NCBI GenBank assembly: GCA_031255115.1
Contig: JAIRTD010000276.1
Span: forward strand, 1-8,880
Length of the DNA: 8,880 bases
From: Spirochaetaceae bacterium
GTDB lineage: Bacteria > Spirochaetota > Spirochaetia > Treponematales > Breznakiellaceae
Reading direction: 5' to 3'
The position numbers were made by a program, and so were the translations under genes. Position 1 is the first letter of the stretch; each line of letters opens with the position of its first letter. This document shows, one piece after another, positions 5,234 through 8,880 of this stretch. The notes below the pieces were generated by a model, which did no database searches, had not been told where the DNA came from, and saw nothing but the letters and a program-made list of their open reading frames with translations.

Positions 5234-5545
5234 ATGGTAAGTAGAAAATCACAAACAGAGGGCAACGCAGAGCAGAGTGCAAGAGAGGCAGCGCAAAAAG
5301 CCGCTGCAAGCGCAACACCCAGGACCGAACCGATTGATACCGAGCGCAAACCACAGGCCGGAAAAATTGTTACATTACGGGTTGACCCAGTAGAACTAGA
5401 AAATCTACGCCGGACTTTTGGTAGCTACGGCGTGACTCTTGCCGGAGGTATAAAACTAGCCGCCCACTATGTTATGAACGAATTAAAAGCGGGACGTTTA
5501 GATATGTCAAAGGCAGGTCTACAGCCCGGGGAGAGGGGCCGATAA
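5234..5545 (+). CDS. Ribbon-helix-helix-like DNA-binding protein
   Basis: The product has 103 residues. The first 42 are polar and Ala/Gln/Glu/Lys-rich and look disordered. The rest has the order of a ribbon-helix-helix fold: strand KIVTLRV (44-50), helix DPVELENLRRTFGSYG (51-66) and helix LAGGIKLAAHYVMNELKAG (69-87). Such small proteins act as plasmid copy-control repressors, partition or relaxosome accessory proteins. ATG 5234 is chosen because TAGGAGGA (5223-5230) precedes it; the longer in-frame start at 5165 lies close to the transcription start without a Shine-Dalgarno. As first gene behind a strong promoter it may repress its own operon, and it is a candidate for the operator at 3318-3344. 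The family assignment is by pattern only. Confidence 0.6.
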   Translation: MVSRKSQTEGNAEQSAREAAQKAAASATPRTEPIDTERKPQAGKIVTLRVDPVELENLRRTFGSYGVTLAGGIKLAAHYVMNELKAGRLDMSKAGLQPGERGR

Positions 5546-5625
5546 CCCAATGTGTCCGCTGCGGAATTTATCCCTGATGGGCTAAACCTTGGACAGGCTG
5601 GTTACAGCGCAAGCCAGAAAAAAAG
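5546..5625 (+). other. 80-bp gap between RHH gene and toxin gene
   Basis: No terminator, promoter or repeat is evident, so transcription probably reads through into the toxin gene. The toxin has only a weak A-rich Shine-Dalgarno (AGAAAAAAAG), which may keep its translation low. Confidence 0.35.
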
Positions 5626-5895
5626 ATGGAAGTATTTGTACACCATATCCCGGAAAAATATATCGCCCGCCTAAACGAACCAGATAAAAGCCGTCTCGAA
5701 AACGCGATAGACGGCCTGGAGAAAGAACCTCCTGAAGGAGACATTAGGCCGGTAATCGGACAAGAAGGAATAGTCCGCTTAAAAGTAGGAGGATACAGAA
5801 TTCTTTTTCGTTACAGGGAAAACGATATTCTTGTAACCCATATAGACCCAAGGGGGCAAGTCTACAGCAAGAAGAACAAGGGGAAAAAAAGATGA
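5626..5895 (+). CDS. RelE/ParE-superfamily toxin
   Basis: The 89-residue product has the size and core pattern of RelE-fold toxins: an N-terminal strand (MEVFVHHIP), a helical hairpin (IARLNEPDKSRLENAIDGLEKEP), then RLKVGGYRILFRYRENDILVTHIDPRGQVYSKK, matching the family's 'lRvGdYRviy...hR..vY' block. Likely key residues are R51, Y57, R58, R62 and Y80. RelE members cleave mRNA on the ribosome, ParE members poison gyrase; sequence alone does not separate them here. The toxin comes first and its stop overlaps the antitoxin start (ATGA, 5892-5895), the reversed order known from higBA-type pairs. It sits inside the replication operon and probably serves plasmid maintenance. Confidence 0.8.
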   Translation: MEVFVHHIPEKYIARLNEPDKSRLENAIDGLEKEPPEGDIRPVIGQEGIVRLKVGGYRILFRYRENDILVTHIDPRGQVYSKKNKGKKR

Positions 5896-6119
5896 CCGAA
5901 ACCGCATTGAGAAAAGAACTGCACTCAATGATCGATTCCATGCCGGATCAATTTATCCGCGCAATAGTCCCGCTAATATCCTGCATTACAGAGGAATATT
6001 GGAAACCAATAATTGAACCGGCAAGCCCCGAAGAGTGCGCCATGATAGAAGAACGGGCAAAGGAATACGAAACAAATCCAGGCAGTTTTGTTCCCTGGAA
6101 AAAAGTACGCAGGGGGTAA
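5892..6119 (+). CDS. Cognate antitoxin (toxin-first TA pair)
   Basis: This 75-residue acidic protein is coupled to the toxin by an ATGA overlap. Residues 5-33 are helical (LRKELHSMIDSMPDQFIRAIVPLISCI) and could form the dimer or DNA-binding part. The C-terminal half (ECAMIEERAKEYETNPGSFVPWKKV) resembles the conserved tail of small antitoxins paired with RelE toxins, which usually wraps the toxin. AAGGGG about 8 bases upstream gives it a better Shine-Dalgarno than the toxin has, as expected if antitoxin must be in excess. Its stop lies 4 bp before the primase start. The role is inferred from position and tail pattern; the exact family is not identified. Confidence 0.7.
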   Translation: MTETALRKELHSMIDSMPDQFIRAIVPLISCITEEYWKPIIEPASPEECAMIEERAKEYETNPGSFVPWKKVRRG

Positions 6120-6123
6120 CCGC

Positions 6124-7209
6124 ATGGAAACGCAATTGTTGACCGAGGTTCAACGGGAGGCGCTTACAGAGAAGGCAGCCGCCATGCACTATAAAAGCGG
6201 CCTAGACTGGAAAGCCGCAACCCTGGCCGCCTTTGACTTGTACTTCCCTGGAGACTTCCGGGCAATGAAGGAAACTGCCGCCGCCTACCCGGATGGGGAA
6301 ACCGTCCTCTACGAATACCTCAGCGGGCTGCTTCTAAAACCGCCTGAGACGGCCCTAGAGGGGTCTAGAACGAACAAAGAATCAAAAAAGGTAACATACA
6401 GCAATGCCCCGGAAGGGCCGCCTATGGCCCGCTATGAAGGATTACAGGCCCTTTCCTACTTGACCGCCCACGGCATACCCATAAAAGACTTTTACAAGCC
6501 GGGCGCGGATGCGGATGTAAAGACCTACAGCGTGGCAACTCCGCTAGTGCAGGGCAAGCGTTACAAAGCGTATATCAGGGGCAGTTTCCTTTGCCTTGAC
6601 CTTGACCGAGGACACAAAGACGGAGGGGATGGCGTAGCGAACCTATACCGGCAACTTGAAAGCATGGGAAAGCCCCACGCCCTACTCCCCGCCTACTTGA
6701 AAGACATCGACCGGGGAACCTTCCCCTTTTACACAAAAACGCCGAGCGGAGGTTATCACCTTTTCTTTAAGTATCCTGGCCCTTACATTACAGGCACTCT
6801 AGCCCCAGATGTAGAAATCTTAACTTTGCGCGTATCAGCAGGATGGAAGGACGGCAAGCCTTACATCTTACACGGCAACCTTGACACCGCCCCACATGTT
6901 CCCGCCTTTATCATTGATGCCATAAAACCACCACAGGCACGAACCCCAAAATACCGCCCCTACACGCCGGAAAAGAAAGAATGGAGCCGACCTTCATGGG
7001 CTTTAATAACGGAATGGACAGACAGGGACAGACGGGCCGGGGCAGGCCGGAATAACCGTGCCTACAGCCTAGCCCTTCATGCTGCTTCGCATGACTGGCC
7101 CCAGGCGGAAACCCTGGCCGCCCTTCAATCAGACCTCAGCATTGACGGCTTACCGCAAGCGGAAATTCAGACAGCCGTCAATTCCGCATACAAAAGGAAA
7201 AGGACATGA
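6124..7209 (+). CDS. PrimPol-type primase with PriCT-like C-terminal domain
   Basis: This 361-residue archaeo-eukaryotic-type primase (bifunctional primase/polymerase family) makes primers for plasmid replication. Residues 1-100 are a helical N-terminal extension. The catalytic domain follows: FLCLDLDRG with D159 and D161 (metal ligands), TPSGGYHLFFKY with H212 (nucleotide-binding motif) and PDVEI with E231, followed by SAGWKDGKPYILHG. Residues 286-356 resemble a PriCT domain (GRNNRAYSLALHAASHDW, then a helix ending TAVNSAY). ATG 6124 is preferred because AGGGGG (about 6110-6115) precedes it; the in-frame ATG 6088 lies inside the antitoxin gene. The stop overlaps the helicase start (ATGA, 7206-7209). 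Part of its N-terminal region is duplicated at the left edge and inverted at 4714-4795. It is complete, so it could serve both replication cassettes. Confidence 0.87.
   Translation: METQLLTEVQREALTEKAAAMHYKSGLDWKAATLAAFDLYFPGDFRAMKETAAAYPDGETVLYEYLSGLLLKPPETALEGSRTNKESKKVTYSNAPEGPPMARYEGLQALSYLTAHGIPIKDFYKPGADADVKTYSVATPLVQGKRYKAYIRGSFLCLDLDRGHKDGGDGVANLYRQLESMGKPHALLPAYLKDIDRGTFPFYTKTPSGGYHLFFKYPGPYITGTLAPDVEILTLRVSAGWKDGKPYILHGNLDTAPHVPAFIIDAIKPPQARTPKYRPYTPEKKEWSRPSWALITEWTDRDRRAGAGRNNRAYSLALHAASHDWPQAETLAALQSDLSIDGLPQAEIQTAVNSAYKRKRT
6263..6392 (+). repeat. Primase-gene repeat, copy 2 (in the intact gene)
   Basis: It corresponds to bases 1-130 with 8 mismatches. Copies 1 and 2 are in direct orientation 6.26 kb apart; copy 3 is inverted relative to both. 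Homologous exchange between 1 and 2 would release a circle with the rep genes, iterons, recombinase and TA pair. Confidence 0.85.
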
Positions 7210-8624
7210 CCATAGAGGAATTGAAAGCACAATTTTCAATAGCCGCAGTGAGCGCTACCACCGCCGCCGACATTGCCTCCGCCATCCTAGAACTCCCCGG
7301 AGATGGAGCGGACGGCGCAAAGCAGATCGCCGACTTCATAGCCGCCTTTTGCCGGGCAAAAAAAATAGACCCCCAGGCCCCAGACATTCAAGTCGTATAC
7401 CAGGCCACCGCAGAATACAAGGCCGCAAAACAAGCAGAAGAACGCCAGGCCGCCCTGGGCCGAGCCTTTACAAAAATCGAGGCCATAACAAAGACGTACA
7501 GAGCCAACGTGGACCAGGGCGCAATGCCCACCACAGAGCAGATAGACGCAGAGACCGACCGCCTCAAAAAAGCCATTGCCGATCTGGGCGCAGTAGGAGC
7601 GCAACGCCGCATTTACACCGCCGCAGACTACATGTGCGAGTGTCTAAACTTTGACCCTTCAAAGGACTTTACCCCCGCGCTTTTCGGCGGGCTTGCCTTC
7701 CCGGATGGGACCACCTCTTACATCGGGGCGCGGACTAGCCGGGGAAAAACTACCGTAATGGTAAACCTAGCAAGGGAAGCACTGGACGGCAACCGGAAAA
7801 CAATTTTTATCACCCTGGAAATGAGCGGTAAACAAATTATGAACAAGCTCATTCTATCTGCCGCCTTTGCTATGGGGACCGCCGCAGACGATTGCAATAA
7901 TCGCCGCTCCCTTATGGCCATGAACCCGAACCGGGATATTTACGCCGTATGGAAGCGAAAAAACAACCCAGAGGCCGGGACCGAGGTTTTTCATGGACTT
8001 GTAACCGCAACCTACGAAAAAATAAAAAACGCACAAGAGGAAGGCCGCTTTATCCTTTACGATGGCCGGGGAGCGTCCGAGGAGGAAATCATAAACTACA
8101 TGACCGCCCAGGGAGAAAAGGGCGCAGTTATACTGTTAGACTACATTCAAAAAATGCCGTCAAAGGCAGGAACCGATACAGACAGTTTCCGGCGCGTACA
8201 GGCCATAAGTTACGATGTAGTAAATACCGCCGCCGCTTCTAACGCCGTTATCATTGCCGGGGCTCAGTTTAACCGCACAGGGGGAACGGACGGCCTAGGG
8301 GATATGTTTGACGATCAAAGTTTCCGGGAAGCCGGAGACATAGAACAAGACGCACATAACGCAATAGGTATCGGTTGGAGACCGGACAAAAAAGACCGTT
8401 TCTATGAAATTTTAAAAACCAGAGAGGATAACAAACAGGGAGAAATCTACCTTTTGGATTTTTCAGATGTTTATTCTTTCATGGCAAAAGGGGAACGCTC
8501 CTTTAGGCCGGAAAACGGTAAGAAAAAAACAAGTTCGGGTAAATGGGAAAATAGTTATGTAGCAGAACACGAACCATTATACGGGGATAAACCCAAGACT
8601 TCAAGATCAATAAAGCCTTTATAA
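7206..8624 (+). CDS. DnaB-like replicative helicase
   Basis: This 472-residue protein has a C-terminal RecA-fold domain of the DnaB family: Walker A GARTSRGKTT (174-183; compare GARPSMGKT), ITLEMSGKQ (202-210), Walker B VILLDYIQ with D312 (308-315), AQFNR (353-357; DnaB has sQLnR), FREAGDIEQDAHNAIGI (373-389) and KTREDNKQGEI (404-414), the arginine-finger region. The first 165 residues are Ala-rich and helical and do not resemble the classical DnaB N-domain, so loader or primase contacts may be novel. A charged tail (436-472) looks disordered. It presumably forms a hexamer that unwinds DNA at the fork, cotranslated with the primase through the ATGA overlap; AAAGGA (7193-7198) is the Shine-Dalgarno. 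It is not close to the first helicase (233-1477), so the two were acquired separately. Confidence 0.85.
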   Translation: MTIEELKAQFSIAAVSATTAADIASAILELPGDGADGAKQIADFIAAFCRAKKIDPQAPDIQVVYQATAEYKAAKQAEERQAALGRAFTKIEAITKTYRANVDQGAMPTTEQIDAETDRLKKAIADLGAVGAQRRIYTAADYMCECLNFDPSKDFTPALFGGLAFPDGTTSYIGARTSRGKTTVMVNLAREALDGNRKTIFITLEMSGKQIMNKLILSAAFAMGTAADDCNNRRSLMAMNPNRDIYAVWKRKNNPEAGTEVFHGLVTATYEKIKNAQEEGRFILYDGRGASEEEIINYMTAQGEKGAVILLDYIQKMPSKAGTDTDSFRRVQAISYDVVNTAAASNAVIIAGAQFNRTGGTDGLGDMFDDQSFREAGDIEQDAHNAIGIGWRPDKKDRFYEILKTREDNKQGEIYLLDFSDVYSFMAKGERSFRPENGKKKTSSGKWENSYVAEHEPLYGDKPKTSRSIKPL

Positions 8625-8639
8625 AAGCCGGGGAAAATT

Positions 8640-8880
8640 ATGGACGATTTATCACTTTTTAACTTTCACGAAACCGAGGCAACAGAGAAGACGCACCGCC
8701 TTATTACAAACATTATCCCCATCTCAAATATATACCCACAACTTTTCAAAAATAATCTCCTTGCACGTACAGACAATTTACTGACAGAAAAAGATAGGGA
8801 ACTTGCCTTTTTACAAGACGGCATTAGAAGCGTAGCTGACACGCCGGAAAAACTTTTAGCGGTTACTAATACCCTTGCCA
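8640..8880 (+). CDS. Unrecognised protein, partial at right edge
   Basis: A frame starts at ATG 8640 and stays open for 80 codons to the window edge. GGGG (8630-8633) is a fitting Shine-Dalgarno, and the gene begins 15 bp after the helicase stop, so it is in the same operon. The visible part (MDDLSLFNFHETEATEKTH, then mostly helical sequence) has no motif I know. The codons are more AT-rich than in the primase gene, as in the initiator gene at 1477-2631. It holds the place the initiator has in the left cassette, so a second initiator is possible, but that is inference. Confidence 0.6.
   Translation, partial: MDDLSLFNFHETEATEKTHRLITNIIPISNIYPQLFKNNLLARTDNLLTEKDRELAFLQDGIRSVADTPEKLLAVTNTLA

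Noticed and set aside
1..6392. Assembly artefact or circular-contig overlap explaining the primase duplication
   Set aside because: Eight mismatches in 130 bases, different downstream sequence and a third inverted copy argue for real paralogous copies.
7079..7654. Plus-strand 191-codon frame overlapping primase and DnaB-like helicase genes
   Set aside because: Arg/His-rich out-of-frame reading of two well-supported genes.

Overview
The window looks like the replication and maintenance core of a plasmid, or of an integrated plasmid-like element, from a bacterium of medium GC content. No chromosomal housekeeping gene, rRNA or tRNA is visible. The host cannot be fixed from the sequence. The RelE-type toxin and its partner antitoxin resemble TA pairs I associate with spirochaetes (Treponema) and some Firmicutes, but this is a weak inference.

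Layout. Bases 1-2631 hold a left cassette on the + strand: the remnant of a primase gene, a hexameric RecA-fold helicase (DnaB-type N-domain plus RepA/AAA_25-type ATPase), and a probable replication initiator, joined by stop/start overlaps. Directly downstream lie 3.6 tandem 22-bp iterons and two stem-loops (2682-2840), a good candidate origin. The order helicase, initiator, iterons, hairpins recalls IncQ/RSF1010 plasmids. Bases 2841-3309 are noncoding with short repeats and palindromes. A tyrosine recombinase follows (3382-4335), behind a promoter that overlaps a perfect inverted repeat.

Bases 4336-5233 are mostly noncoding debris: a GC-rich hairpin, a 32-bp near-identical direct repeat with a palindromic core, an inverted and frameshifted scrap of the primase gene, a minus-strand terminator and a small DUF3102-like ORF.

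A strong sigma70-type promoter (5123-5152) then drives a right cassette: a ribbon-helix-helix-like protein, a RelE-type toxin and antitoxin, a complete PrimPol-type primase with a PriCT-like tail, a DnaB-like helicase, and the start of an unrecognised gene that runs off the right edge.

The two cassettes have parallel layouts (primase, helicase, third gene). The 5' part of the primase gene occurs three times: a remnant at the left edge, an inverted scrap at 4714-4795, and the intact gene at 6124-7209. The element therefore seems to be a mosaic of two related replication modules that have recombined through the primase gene.
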